DNA from: Termitidicoccus mucosus
GTDB lineage: Bacteria > Verrucomicrobiota > Verrucomicrobiia > Opitutales > Opitutaceae
Assembly: GCF_038725785.1 (NCBI RefSeq)
Contig: NZ_CP109796.1
Span: 5,394,001-5,458,000, forward strand
Length of the DNA: 64,000 nucleotides
Reading direction: 5' to 3'
Shown here: piece by piece, positions 43,335 to 53,500 of the stretch
Position numbering within the stretch: the stretch's first letter is position 1
Layout: each line of letters begins with the position of its first letter
The notes under the pieces: model-generated
Seen by the model: the letters and a program-made list of their open reading frames with translations, nothing else
What the model was told of the DNA's origin: nothing
Database searches by the model: none
Translations under genes and position numbers: made by a program

Positions 43335-45095
43335 ATGAAACCAAAAGCTGCTGCCACCCAATCACGCAAAACCGCCGGGGCCGCCCAGGCCACCGCCGAC
43401 GCCACCCGCCAGTTTTCATCCATCGTGCATGACGGAGCCGACCGCGCGCCCAACCGCTCGATGCTCCGCGCCGTCGGGTTCAAGGACCCGGATTTCCAGA
43501 AAACCATCGTCGGCGTCGCCTCCACCTGGTCGATGCTCACCCCCTGCAACATGCACATCAACAAGCTCGCCGAACACGCCGAGCAGGGGGCCAACGAAGC
43601 CGGTGGCAAGGGCATCATTTTCGGCACCATCACGATCGCCGACGGCATCAGCATGGGCACGCCCGGCATGCGCTATTCGCTCGTTTCCCGCGAGGTGATT
43701 GCCGACTCCATCGAGACCGTGGCGGGCGGCGAAGGATTCGACGGCTTGGTGGCCATCGGCGGTTGCGACAAAAACATGCCGGGCTGCGTCATGGCGATGG
43801 CCCGCCTCAATCGTCCCGGCGTTTTTGTTTACGGCGGCACTATTCTTCCCGGCATACACCCCGAAACCCAAAAGGACCTCGACATTGTGTCCGTGTTCGA
43901 AGCCGTCGGGCAGCATGCCGCGGGCAGGATCGACTCCGATGCGCTCAAGGTGGTCGAAGAATGTTCCATCCCCGGCCCCGGCTCCTGCGGTGGCATGTAT
44001 ACGGCCAATACGATGGCCAACGCCATCGAGGCGCTCGGCCTCTCGCTGCCCAACTCGTCCGCGCAGATTGCCATTTCCAAGGAAAAGGAGCAGGATTGCC
44101 GCCGCGCCGGCGCGGCGGTCGTGGAGCTGGCCAGAAAGGGCATCCGTCCGCGCGACATCCTGACTAAAAAAGCTTTCGAAAACGCCATCACCGTCGTGAT
44201 TGCGCTGGGCGGATCGACCAACGCCGTCCTTCATCTGCTGGCCATTGCGCACACCGCGGGTGTCAACCTTGCCATCGACGATTTCACCCGCATCGGCAAA
44301 CGCGTGCCGGTGCTCGCCGACCTCAAGCCATCCGGCAAATACGGCATGGTGCACCTCTCCCGCATCGGCGGCCTGCTTCCGCTCATGAAGACGCTGCTCG
44401 ACCGCGGACTCATCCACGGCGATTGCCTCACCGTCACCGGCCAGACCGTGGCGGAAAACCTCACGGACGTGAAACCGTATCCGGCGGAGCAGGATGTGAT
44501 CCGGCCCTTTGAACAACCGATCAAGCCCGACAGTCATCTGCGCATCCTCTACGGCAATCTCGCCGCGGGCGGGGCCGTGGCGAAAATTTCAGGCAAGGAA
44601 GGTCTCACGTTTTCCGGCAAGGCGATCGTATTCGAAGGAGAGGAGGCCGCGCTTGCCGCCATCCTCGATGGACGGGTGAAGGCCGGTCATGTGGTCGTGA
44701 TTCGCAACGAAGGTCCGGTGGGAGGACCCGGCATGCGGGAGATGCTGGCTCCGACCAGCGCGATCATGGGCAAGGGGCTCGGCAGGGAAGTGGCGCTTAT
44801 CACCGACGGGCGTTTTTCGGGCGGATCGCATGGATTTGTCGTGGGCCACATCACCCCGGAGGCGGCGATCGGCGGCGTCATCGGCATCGTGAAAAACGGC
44901 GATCCGATCACCATCGACGCCGTGAAAAACCAGATCACGCTTGCCATTCCCGCCCGTGAAATCGCCGCGCGCAAGAAGACTTGGAAACCGCGCAAACCCT
45001 ACGCCACGAGAGGCGTCTTGGCAAAATATGCCAAGCTCGTCAGCACGGCCAGCGAAGGCGCGGTGACAGACAAGCATTTGTCTGGTGGCATCTGA
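43335..45095 (+). CDS. ilvD: Dihydroxyacid dehydratase
   Basis: The 586-residue enzyme makes 2-oxo acids for valine, leucine and isoleucine from 2,3-dihydroxy acids. Iron-sulfur ligands are visible in [19 protein letters not shown] and [19 protein letters not shown]. Other signatures are GITIADGIS-like [20 protein letters not shown] and [20 protein letters not shown]. The longer frame from 43302 overlaps the Crp gene, so I use the ATG at 43335. It lies 30 bp after the Crp gene and could be co-transcribed, though the link to N2O respiration is unclear. It is adjacent to a mobile-element scar on its right. Confidence 0.96.
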   Translation: MKPKAAATQSRKTAGAAQATADATRQFSSIVHDGADRAPNRSMLRAVGFKDPDFQKTIVGVASTWSMLTPCNMHINKLAEHAEQGANEAGGKGIIFGTITIADGISMGTPGMRYSLVSREVIADSIETVAGGEGFDGLVAIGGCDKNMPGCVMAMARLNRPGVFVYGGTILPGIHPETQKDLDIVSVFEAVGQHAAGRIDSDALKVVEECSIPGPGSCGGMYTANTMANAIEALGLSLPNSSAQIAISKEKEQDCRRAGAAVVELARKGIRPRDILTKKAFENAITVVIALGGSTNAVLHLLAIAHTAGVNLAIDDFTRIGKRVPVLADLKPSGKYGMVHLSRIGGLLPLMKTLLDRGLIHGDCLTVTGQTVAENLTDVKPYPAEQDVIRPFEQPIKPDSHLRILYGNLAAGGAVAKISGKEGLTFSGKAIVFEGEEAALAAILDGRVKAGHVVVIRNEGPVGGPGMREMLAPTSAIMGKGLGREVALITDGRFSGGSHGFVVGHITPEAAIGGVIGIVKNGDPITIDAVKNQITLAIPAREIAARKKTWKPRKPYATRGVLAKYAKLVSTASEGAVTDKHLSGGI

Positions 45096-45109
45096 ACACG
45101 CATAAGGAG

Positions 45110-45641
45110 CGGCGGTGTCCCATTGTGGCCTTCTCGGAGAGATCCTCCACAGGGCTTTCGAGGCGGCAGTTGTGCCGCTTCAGGAACGCGCGAAAAGACG
45201 CCCACTCGTCCATGCTCCGCAGCACACGCTCGAATTTGTAGATCAGAGTATTTCCTATTTATTCTGTCGCATGTAGGGCGCGACCTTGCGTCGCGCCGCG
45301 GGCACTAAACCGGCCTGACACTACGGGGACATGGTTTATTTGCGACAGAATAAATAGGAAATACTCTAGCACCACTTCGGCGCGCCCAGCTTCGATGTGC
45401 CGCATGAGCGCTGGCATGCCGGCGCATTTCGTCGAGCCGCCGGAATACGCCGGGTCCGGAAAACGCCGCTCACCCAGATGGTAGTCCTTGTGCGCGTTCC
45501 GCGCGATGCGCAACCGCGCAACTCCTCCTGGCTTTCGCAGGAATCGAAGCGTCCGCCCATCTGATCAATCGTGGAAACGCGCATGTGTATCGCGACCGGA
45601 ACCGGGCGGCCTCGTATCTTGTAACGTTTATTGATTCGCAT
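45110..45641 (-). pseudogene. Serine recombinase N-terminal fragment, frameshifted and split
   Basis: On the reverse strand an ATG at 45641 opens VAIHMRVSTIDQMGGRFDSC, the resolvase motif with its catalytic serine region. After about 50 codons the frame shifts, then DPAYSGGSTKCAGMPALM and HIEAGRAEVVL continue. A 123-bp palindromic insert follows, and the match resumes with IYKFERVLRSMDEWASFRAF and NCRLESPVEDLSE. Sequence similarity stops at about 45115, beside ilvD, so only the catalytic domain part of a large serine recombinase remains. It cannot be active. Confidence 0.8.
45245..45367. mobile_element. 123-bp MITE with perfect 27-bp terminal inverted repeats
   Basis: The ends at 45245-45271 and 45341-45367 are exact reverse complements over 27 bases. 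The interior holds a small stem (GGCGCGAC/GTCGCGCC). Removing the element rejoins the recombinase frame (VVL-IYKFERVL), which shows it was inserted. I see no clear target duplication. There is no coding sequence inside. It was probably moved by a transposase encoded elsewhere. Confidence 0.82.
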
Positions 45642-45674
45642 TGAAGTCTGAGGTGTGTGGAGTTTATCTCCGAC

Positions 45675-46802
45675 ATGGCCAATCGATATAAAGTCACACT
45701 CACCAGGACGGAGAGGGAGCAGCTCACCGAACTTGCTCGCAGCGGCAAATCCACGACGGCAAAGTTCATTTACGCTCGTGCGTTGCTGCTGTGCGACGCG
45801 GGCGAGTTGGGCGATCCGTGGAAGGTGGTTGATGTTGCCTCGGCCTTGGGCGTGAGCTCGCGCACGGTCGAGCACCTCAAGCAGCGTTTCGTCGAGAAAG
45901 GACTGGAGGCAGCGCTGGCCCGCCAGCCGCACTGCAAGCCACGTGAGGTCACCTTTGACGGGGCGTTCGATGCGCGCCTGACCGCCTTGGCCTGTTCGCG
46001 GGCACCCGACGGATACCAGCGGTGGACGGTGCGGCTTTTGGCCGACAAACTCGTCGAGCTGAAGATCGTTGACGCCGTCTCCACCATGACCGTGCAGCGG
46101 TCGCTAAAAAAAACGAACTGCAGCCTCACCTGAGCAAATATTGGAAGATCCCGCCAGCGCAGGACGCGGCGTTTGTCGCCGCGATGGAGGATGTGCCGGA
46201 GGTATATCGTTTGCCCCACGATCCGCGCTTCCCGGTGGTTTGCATGGACGAATCGAGCAAGCAGTTGGTGGGCGAGGTGACCGCGCCCATCCCGCTCGCC
46301 CCGGGACACGGTCAAATCTTGGATCACGAGTATGTCCGCAACGGGGTGGCCACGCTGTTTGTCGCGGTCGAACCGTTGGCCGGTCGCCGCCATGTCGAGG
46401 TGACCGAGCGGCGCACGCGGCAGGACTGGGCGCACTTTATCAAGGCCCTGCTGACGAGCGTTACCCCGGAGCGATCAAGGTCCGCCTGGTCATGGACAAT
46501 CTCAACACCCACGACATCGCCTCGCTTTACGACACTTTCCCGCCAACCGAAGCACGCCGCCTGGCCGAACGGCTCGAAATCCATCTCACCCCAAGCACGG
46601 CAGTTGGCTGAACATCGCCGAGATCGAACTGAGTGCCCTCGCCGGCCAGTGCTTGCATCGTCGCATTCCGGACATCGTGTCCATGCGGCGCGAGGTCGCG
46701 GCTTGGCAGCGGCACCGCAACCAGCGCGACGCCCCCATCAACTGGCGCTTCACCACCAAGGATGCCCGCATCAAACTCTCCCGCCTTTATCCGAAACTAT
46801 AG
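45675..46802 (+). pseudogene. IS630-family transposase, degraded
   Basis: The ATG at 45675 begins MANRYKVTLTRTEREQL and the HTH part (WKVVDVASALGVSSRTVEHL) of an IS630-type transposase. The frame ends at 46133. A run of eight A at 46106-46113 precedes a -1 shift into PVVCMDESSKQLVGEV (first catalytic Asp) and HVEVTERRTRQDWAHFIKAL. Two more one-base losses, near 46455 and 46595, move the reading to VRLVMDNLNTHDIAS and then IAEIELSALAGQCLHRRIPD, ending at the TAG at 46802. The domains are in normal order, so this is one element in decay. Its terminal repeats were not recognised. Confidence 0.85.
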
Positions 46803-46821
46803 CTGTTACTGGATACCAGAG

Positions 46822-47238
46822 TGCTTCCTCTTAGAGTTGGGCGGGAATTTCGCGTTCGTGGGCCGTCAGCGGTGGCTCCGCATCGGTGATGAATGGTATC
46901 GTGTGGATCTTCTGTTCTTCCATCGGCAACTGCGCTGTCTGGTGGTGATTGACCTTAAAACCGGGAAGTTCACGCACGCTGATGCGGGGCAGATGCACAC
47001 CTATCTGAACTATGCCAAAAAGCACTGGATGCGCGAAGGCGAGAATACGCCGGTCGGCTTGATCCTTTGCTCCGAGCCAAATGATGCGCTCGCCCAATAT
47101 GCGCTGGACGGATTGTCCAACAAGGTGCTCGCTCGTGAATACAGTCTGGCCTTGCCGAAACCAAAACTGTTGACGGACGAACTGGCGAAAACGTGCCGCC
47201 AATTCGAAGCACGCAAGAAAGCAGGGTGGGGGAATTGA
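46822..47238 (+). pseudogene. YhcG/DUF1016-type nuclease, C-terminal fragment
   Basis: From 46822 the frame reads CFLLELGGNFAFVGRQ, then RVDLLFFHRQLRCLVVIDLK, AGQMHTYLNYAKKHW and NTPVGLILCSEPNDALAQYA. This is the PDDEXK nuclease half of YhcG-type proteins (D.LL and V.DLK carry the catalytic residues). The N-terminal half is absent, and the transposase ends just 20 bp upstream, so the IS insertion probably cut it off. It keeps 139 codons to its TGA but has no start of its own. Confidence 0.75.
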
Positions 47239-47569
47239 CGATAATCTATCGCAGGTTTTCGGCAATCTAGTGTCAGCCTCGGTCGAAGCCGCTGGGTTCC
47301 AGCGGTATCCTCACTGGTGTTCTTTTTGCTGGTTAAGGGGTGTCCGGCGTTGGCGGGCCCCGTCCTCCGGTCTCGCGGCCTTGCTTCGCATTTCAATGAA
47401 ATGCTGGCCGCTCGCCGGGCGAATGCCCCTGGGGGCAAGATGCGCCTTCCACGACACTCTACAATATGAATAAACAGCAGGTTTACATCGCTTGCATTGC
47501 GAATAAGCATATGCCCGTTCCCTACGTAGTGCCAACTGCGAACCATAACTACAATCCCCCCCGCTCCCC
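47239..47569. other. Region between nuclease fragment and TonB-dependent receptor
   Basis: These 331 bases contain no convincing gene. Two small hairpins stand out: CCGCTGG-GTT-CCAGCGG (47289-47305) and the palindrome TGCCCCTGGGGGCA (47424-47437). The receptor's promoter must lie here, but no clear -35/-10 pair or operator was found. Confidence 0.4.
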
Positions 47570-50515
47570 ATGTATTCTATGATAATTAATCTGCAGCGTC
47601 TCCTTCACTATTCAGTCGGGTTTTGCCTCAAAAAATTCTTTCTGGTTGTAATGCTTCTGGCTGGCTTGACCTGTGGGCCATACATCGTAGCGCAACCTGC
47701 CTCTGGCAACAACGGTGCCGTGGCCGGTGTGGTTACCGACCAGAGCGGCAACTACATTCAGGGCGCCGAGGTACGAGTCGCAGGCGCGTCCACCATCACC
47801 GACCGCGAGGGACAGTTCCGCGTCGAGGGCGTCCCTCCCGGCTCCTACCGCGTGGCGGTTGATTACCTCGGTTACCAGTCCGCTTCGGCGGACGTAAATG
47901 TCGCCGCCGACGTCACGGTCAGCGTTCCGTTCGTCCTGAAAAGCGACATTATCATGCTCGACGCGTTCAAGGTTGAGAGCATCCGTGTTGGCCAGTCGCG
48001 CGCCATCAATCAGCAGCGCGCCGCCAGCTCCATCATGAACGTCATCTCGTCCGACGCCATCGGCAACCTCCCCGACCGCACCGTGGGCGAGGCGCTCGGA
48101 CGGCTCCCCGGCGTCAATGTCGTGGACGATTCCTACGCGAGCATCCGCGGCACCGCCGCCCAATACAACGCCGTCCAACTCGATGGCGACCGGCTCACCT
48201 CCGCCGGCGAGTCCACGCAGGCCTCGCAAACCAACGGCGACAATCGCGCCGTCGACCTCTCCATGATCCCCGCGGAGATCGTCGGCGGCATCGAAGTCAT
48301 CAAGGCCCTCACGCCGGACAGGGATGCGGACTCCTTCGGCGGCATCATCAACCTCGTCACCCGTTCGGCTTTCGACCTCAAGGAGCGCAGCATCAACGGC
48401 AAGTTCGAATACATCTACAACGCCTACGATTCCAAGACCGGCTTCGCCACCTCGCTCACCTACATGGACGTGCTCAATCAGGCTCGCACTCTCGGACTCA
48501 GCGCCTCCATCACCTACCGCAAGGAAAAACGCTCCAGCGACAAATACGAATTCACCTATTATCCCGCGGACAGCATTCCATTCCAGACGGGCACGACCGA
48601 TGCCATCGGCGATCAGGCGATGGAACAATACGACACTCGCTTCAACTTCGACGACATCACCAAACTCGGCGTCAACGTGAACCTCGACTGGAAGGTTTTC
48701 CCCACCACGGAACTGCATTTCCGCACCTTCTACGAGGGCAACGACAACGATAACGGACGCTATCGCAACCGCGCCCGCGCGCTGCAACGCTACAACGCCG
48801 CCTCGACCGCCCAATACGAATACGGAGCGCAAGTGCGCTTCTCCAACAACTATGAGGACGGCTATACCAACCGCGATACGCTTCGTCTTGGCATCGAGGG
48901 CAAGACCACGCTCCCCTTCGGCGTCCTCGAATACGGCGTGCGCTACGGCGACGCCACCTCCAAGGGCGGGTTCGATCGCTATATTTTCGAGTTTCCCAGC
49001 AATACCGAGCGCCGCGCCTACGACTGGTCGCTCGACCGTTCCAATCCGCAGTATCCCATTTTCGCCATGACGCACCGGTCCACCGGCGAAAACGGTCTTT
49101 TCCATAACCTCGCTGATCGCAAGCTCTCCTCCATTCGTTTCAACAGGGGCAAGGACGACGAGACCGACCTGTCCGGCAACGTTGATTACACCTTCCCCGT
49201 CAACCTTGGCCAGCAGCGCGTCGATATCAAAACCGGCCTCAAATACCGCGGCAAGGACCGCCACTCGCGCCCCTCCATCCGTGATTACATGCCAAACAGC
49301 ACGATCAATTATTCCGAGTTTTCCATCGCCTCCGAACCACGCGATCTCATCGAAGGCAGTTTGGCCAGCATGGGGCCTTATGTGTCCATGCAGGAAGTCC
49401 TGGACCGTTATTACAGTAATCCCAGCGGCTGGACTGGCGACACGACCGGCGGCGAAATCCTTCGTATGGAAGCCCGTAAATATGATGTTTCCGAAGACAT
49501 CCTCGCCGGCTACGCCATGGGCACCACCAAGTTTGGCCGGCTCGAGGTCATCGCCGGCCTGCGCTGGGAGCAGACCAAAACCAGCTACACTTGGCTCGCC
49601 GACCCCAACGGTCCGTCGAGCGGCGACAACAGCTATGGGCGCCTCTATCCCAGCATCCTGCTCAACTACCGCATCACGCCCAACCTCGTCCTTCGCGGTG
49701 CCTATACTAACACGCTGGCTCGGCCCAATTATGGCGAACTTGTCCCCTATCGCGTGGACAATGACACTCAGGCTGATTCCGGCATGGGCGGCACCAGTCC
49801 CGATGACTATACGGGCACGACCAAAATTTTTCTCGGCAACGCCGACCTGAAGGCCCAGCAGTCGCAAAATATAGATCTTTCCATCGAATATTATATCCAG
49901 CCCTCCGGTGTTCTCTCGGCCGCCTTCTTCCACAAGGATCTTGCCGACGTCATCTATCGCAGCCAGTGGATGGATCCGGACCCTGTCAGCAACACGATCT
50001 ACTTTCAGGACCGCAACGGCTCGAATGGCAAGGTAAACGGCATCGAGTTTTCCTGGCAGCAGGTATTCACTTTCCTTCCCGGCCCGCTCGACGGCCTCGG
50101 TATCAACGCCAACGTCACCTTCACCGACGGCCACTCCACGCTGGAGGAACTCGTTCCCGGCACGACCGACCAATACCGCCCGCTCAAGGTGGATTTCCTG
50201 CCCGAACAGCCGAAGCGCGTCTATAACGTGCAGCTTTGGTGGGAAAAATACGGATTCACCGCGCGTGTGGCCATGAACCATGTGGCCGATTTCGTGCGCA
50301 CCACCGGCGGCCTCACCAACATGTCTATCAACTATCCCGCCACGCGATGGGACGTCTCGCTTAGCTACCGTGTGACGAAAAACTTCACCATCTATCTTGA
50401 AGGCCGCAACCTCACCGAGGAGGTGACGGGATGGTATGCCTCCACGCCCAACCGTCCCGAAAGTTACAGCTTCAATGGACGGACGATCTCCGGTGGCGTA
50501 AAATTCCGCTTCTGA
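47570..50515 (+). CDS. TonB-dependent receptor with carboxypeptidase-like N-terminal domain
   Basis: The 981-residue outer-membrane protein imports a large ligand, probably an oligosaccharide. It has a signal peptide (FFLVVMLLAGLTCGPYIVAQ), a CarboxypepD_reg-like domain at about 50-122 (GAVAGVVTDQSGNYIQGAEV, GQFRVEGVPPGSYRVAVDYL), a plug from about 140 (INQQRAASSIMNVISSDAIG, GEALGRLPGVNVVDD, IRGTAAQYNAVQLDGDRL) and a barrel to the C-terminal phenylalanine (GGVKFRF). No STN domain is present, so it would not signal by FecIR. The start has two close ATGs (47570 and 47579). It leads the glycan locus and is likely its importer. Confidence 0.92.
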   Translation: MYSMIINLQRLLHYSVGFCLKKFFLVVMLLAGLTCGPYIVAQPASGNNGAVAGVVTDQSGNYIQGAEVRVAGASTITDREGQFRVEGVPPGSYRVAVDYLGYQSASADVNVAADVTVSVPFVLKSDIIMLDAFKVESIRVGQSRAINQQRAASSIMNVISSDAIGNLPDRTVGEALGRLPGVNVVDDSYASIRGTAAQYNAVQLDGDRLTSAGESTQASQTNGDNRAVDLSMIPAEIVGGIEVIKALTPDRDADSFGGIINLVTRSAFDLKERSINGKFEYIYNAYDSKTGFATSLTYMDVLNQARTLGLSASITYRKEKRSSDKYEFTYYPADSIPFQTGTTDAIGDQAMEQYDTRFNFDDITKLGVNVNLDWKVFPTTELHFRTFYEGNDNDNGRYRNRARALQRYNAASTAQYEYGAQVRFSNNYEDGYTNRDTLRLGIEGKTTLPFGVLEYGVRYGDATSKGGFDRYIFEFPSNTERRAYDWSLDRSNPQYPIFAMTHRSTGENGLFHNLADRKLSSIRFNRGKDDETDLSGNVDYTFPVNLGQQRVDIKTGLKYRGKDRHSRPSIRDYMPNSTINYSEFSIASEPRDLIEGSLASMGPYVSMQEVLDRYYSNPSGWTGDTTGGEILRMEARKYDVSEDILAGYAMGTTKFGRLEVIAGLRWEQTKTSYTWLADPNGPSSGDNSYGRLYPSILLNYRITPNLVLRGAYTNTLARPNYGELVPYRVDNDTQADSGMGGTSPDDYTGTTKIFLGNADLKAQQSQNIDLSIEYYIQPSGVLSAAFFHKDLADVIYRSQWMDPDPVSNTIYFQDRNGSNGKVNGIEFSWQQVFTFLPGPLDGLGINANVTFTDGHSTLEELVPGTTDQYRPLKVDFLPEQPKRVYNVQLWWEKYGFTARVAMNHVADFVRTTGGLTNMSINYPATRWDVSLSYRVTKNFTIYLEGRNLTEEVTGWYASTPNRPESYSFNGRTISGGVKFRF

Positions 50516-50587
50516 GGCGGACGCGCCATCAATCTTCGCAGGGGCGCACTTTCCTGTGCGCCCGCAATCGTCCGCCCGCCATTTCTG

Positions 50588-53500
50588 ATGACAACACTTC
50601 ACCAACCCGGGCGCACGCAAGGCATGCCCCTGCACCTTGTGATTGCTTCCCTCGCCCTGCTGGCGACCGCGACAATCGCCCGCGCCTCTCCGCTCTCCGC
50701 ACCCACCTGTCTCGACGCCGGGCCATCTTCACCCTCGCTCTCGGCCGCGACGGCTTACGATGAGGCGCGCGGTTATGGCTGGATCACCTCGCGCTCTCCT
50801 GCCGGCACCTTCACGCTCCCTCAGAAATTCGCCGGCGTGCGCTCCGCCCCATTGCTCGATGGCGTGGCCGGTGAGGACTACACCCTCCGCCTCGACCTTG
50901 CCCCCGGACGCTGGATGTGCATCGCCTGGCTCGACGACGGCTACTCCAACGCGCATACCGTCACCCTTGCGCTCAACGGTCGTGCCATCGCGCACAACCC
51001 GCGTTCCTTCGGACGGGAATCAGAACCCCAGGAACCGCCCATCAACCGCTACCGCGTCGCGCAATTCCCCATCCAAGCCGACGGCGACCCCACCGAAATA
51101 AGCTTCCGTCAGGCCGCCCCCGGCGGCGCGCGTCTTCTGGCCCTGCATCTGTTCCCTCTTGACCTGCCCGACACCGATACCATGCGCTGGCTTGCCGGCC
51201 AAGTTACCGATGCCGGACGCCATCCCTTCCGCGCCTCCCTTGATATCCTCCGTGCCGAATTGGATCGCCACGGTGCCCGGGCCCCGGAACTCGCCGCCGG
51301 TTGCGCCTATTGGAAAGCGCAACTCGACCTCCTCGCCGAAGCCGAACGCTGGCATCGCGCCGCCGGCTGGGACGAAGTCAGCCTCGTCACGCGCAGCAGC
51401 ATGTTCACCCGCTACAAAATCGCCGTCTCGCTCCTCGATCCGCTTGTCGATCACCCCGATGGCGACGCCTTCCCCCTGCGCGACCGCGCCCGCTGGCTCC
51501 GCGCGCGCCTCCTCTACTGGCTCTGGCAGGAACAACATCACGAAGGCGACAACACTGCCTATCAAGCCGACCTTGCCATTCTCCGCCAAAAATACCCCGG
51601 CGACAATCTCATCGCCATGTATGCCGGCGAAAAAGTCCCCAACGACGGTGCTGGCGATGGTGGACGATTTATCTCTTCAACCTTTCGGCCTTTCCCGACC
51701 GCTCCCGCTTGGTCGTCCGCCCAATACGAAGCCCTCCATCGCCTCCGCGACATCGCGCACTACTGGGTCGACGAACGCCAGATTTCCAATGGCGAATTCG
51801 GCGGCAAAACCGACGATGACGTTGAGCTTCTCCGCTGGTGGCCCGTGCTCATGTTTTCCGGTGATACCAAAGTGCGCGACGGCTTCGCCAAGCTCGCCAA
51901 CGGCATGTGGTTCAGCCCGAAGATTCACCTCGGTTACTGCCGCGAACCGCGTGATGTCGAGCATTCGGCCGAATACGTTTCCGACACCATGCCCATGATG
52001 GCGCTCCTCACACGCGACCCCGCATGGATCGATCGCCTCGCCTATTCTCATCGCCATATGCGCGACCTCTGGACAGGCATCAACACCCACGGTGACCGCC
52101 ACTTCAAATCCGCTTGGCTCGGTGCCACCGAAATCCTCACCGAGCCACCGCGCAACCGCGACCTCAGCATGAACGCCCGCGCCGCCAAGGCCGTGCGCTA
52201 CTACGCCTGGCTTGCCAATGACCCCGATGCCACCGGCCTTCTCCGGGACTGGAGCCTCTCATGGGCAAAAGCCGCTGCCCGCACCGACAAGGGCAAACCT
52301 TCCGGCCTTTTCCCCGCCTCCATCCGCTATCCCGATGGCGCGATCAACGGCGATGAACCGGCCTGGCACCGCGCCAACATGTTCTGGCGCTATTTCGATT
52401 GGGGAGCCGATGGCCGCCTCTATGACCAGCTTCTCTATTCTTGGCTTACGAGCGGCGACACTCCCGCCAAGCGCGACGCACGCCTCCTCCAGCCCATGCT
52501 GGACACGCTCGTGTTTCTTGAAAAACAAACGCCCGTAGCGTCGTCCGTCGCAGACGGCTCCCCTGCATGGGCCGCCGCCCGCCTGATGGACAGTTCCGAG
52601 TTCTGGAACATCGTTACCCAATGGCGTCTCGAAACCAACGACACCCGCCACGACGCCTTCCTCATCCGCCACGGCCCGCCTTACCTTCGCTACCGTCTCA
52701 CGGGCGACACCGCTCCGCTCGCCGAAACCATCAACACCTCCATTCTCGAAGTCCTCCGCTACAACCGCCCTTTGCGCACCAGTGAGGTTCTTTTCACTGA
52801 TCGCGTTCGCGTCGCGCAGGATGACGGCAATACCACCGGAGACGACACCCTTGCCGCGATGCTCACCGGCTGTCACACCGCGCAAGGATTCTCCCCATAC
52901 TACCATGTCGCCTGGGAACATGCCCCTCAATCCCTCACCGCGCTCGTCACCTCGACTGGCCCTGATCATGTCGCCGCCGACATTTTCCTTCACCAGACCT
53001 CTTCCGCCGAAATCATCGCCCGCTGCTTCCGCCTCCCGCCCGGCGACTATCGCCTCACCCTCGTCGACGCCGCAGGCAAAACGCTCCTCGAGCGTGCCGA
53101 AATCATCACCGCTCCCGATCATCGGGCCACCCTCACGGTCCCCGGTGCGATCCTCGTATCCATGAAAATGATGCGAATAGGGGCACCGCAGGTGACGTCC
53201 AGATCGGATGGCACGAGCGACTCTCCCGTGTCAGAACACGGGCAAGCCGCGCCCCTCCAAACCTCCCTTGCCGCCGCCAATATCGTCCTCCGTGATTCCG
53301 TTTTCGCCTTCCGCGAAGTCCCTTGGCGCGCGCCACAAGGCATCCAGATTCTCGAACAACACCGTCGCCCTGTCCCCACTCAAACCGAGTTCACCCTTGC
53401 TGAGTCCGGCACTGTCCACTTCGGCGTTGCCGGCGACGGAATCATCGAGGTCCAAATTGACGATGCCAAAGCTTTTACCCGTGATTTCTCCCCTTCCGCC

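Noticed and set aside
45245-45367. MITE mobilised by the neighbouring IS630 copy
   Set aside because: I could not find the MITE ends at the borders of the IS630 remnant, and no TA duplication is seen.
47289-47437. Hairpins before the TonB-dependent receptor as riboswitch
   Set aside because: They are short, isolated stems without any conserved riboswitch core.
47612-50635. 1007-codon reverse frame over the TonB-dependent receptor
   Set aside because: It mirrors the receptor's codons and shows no recognisable domain.
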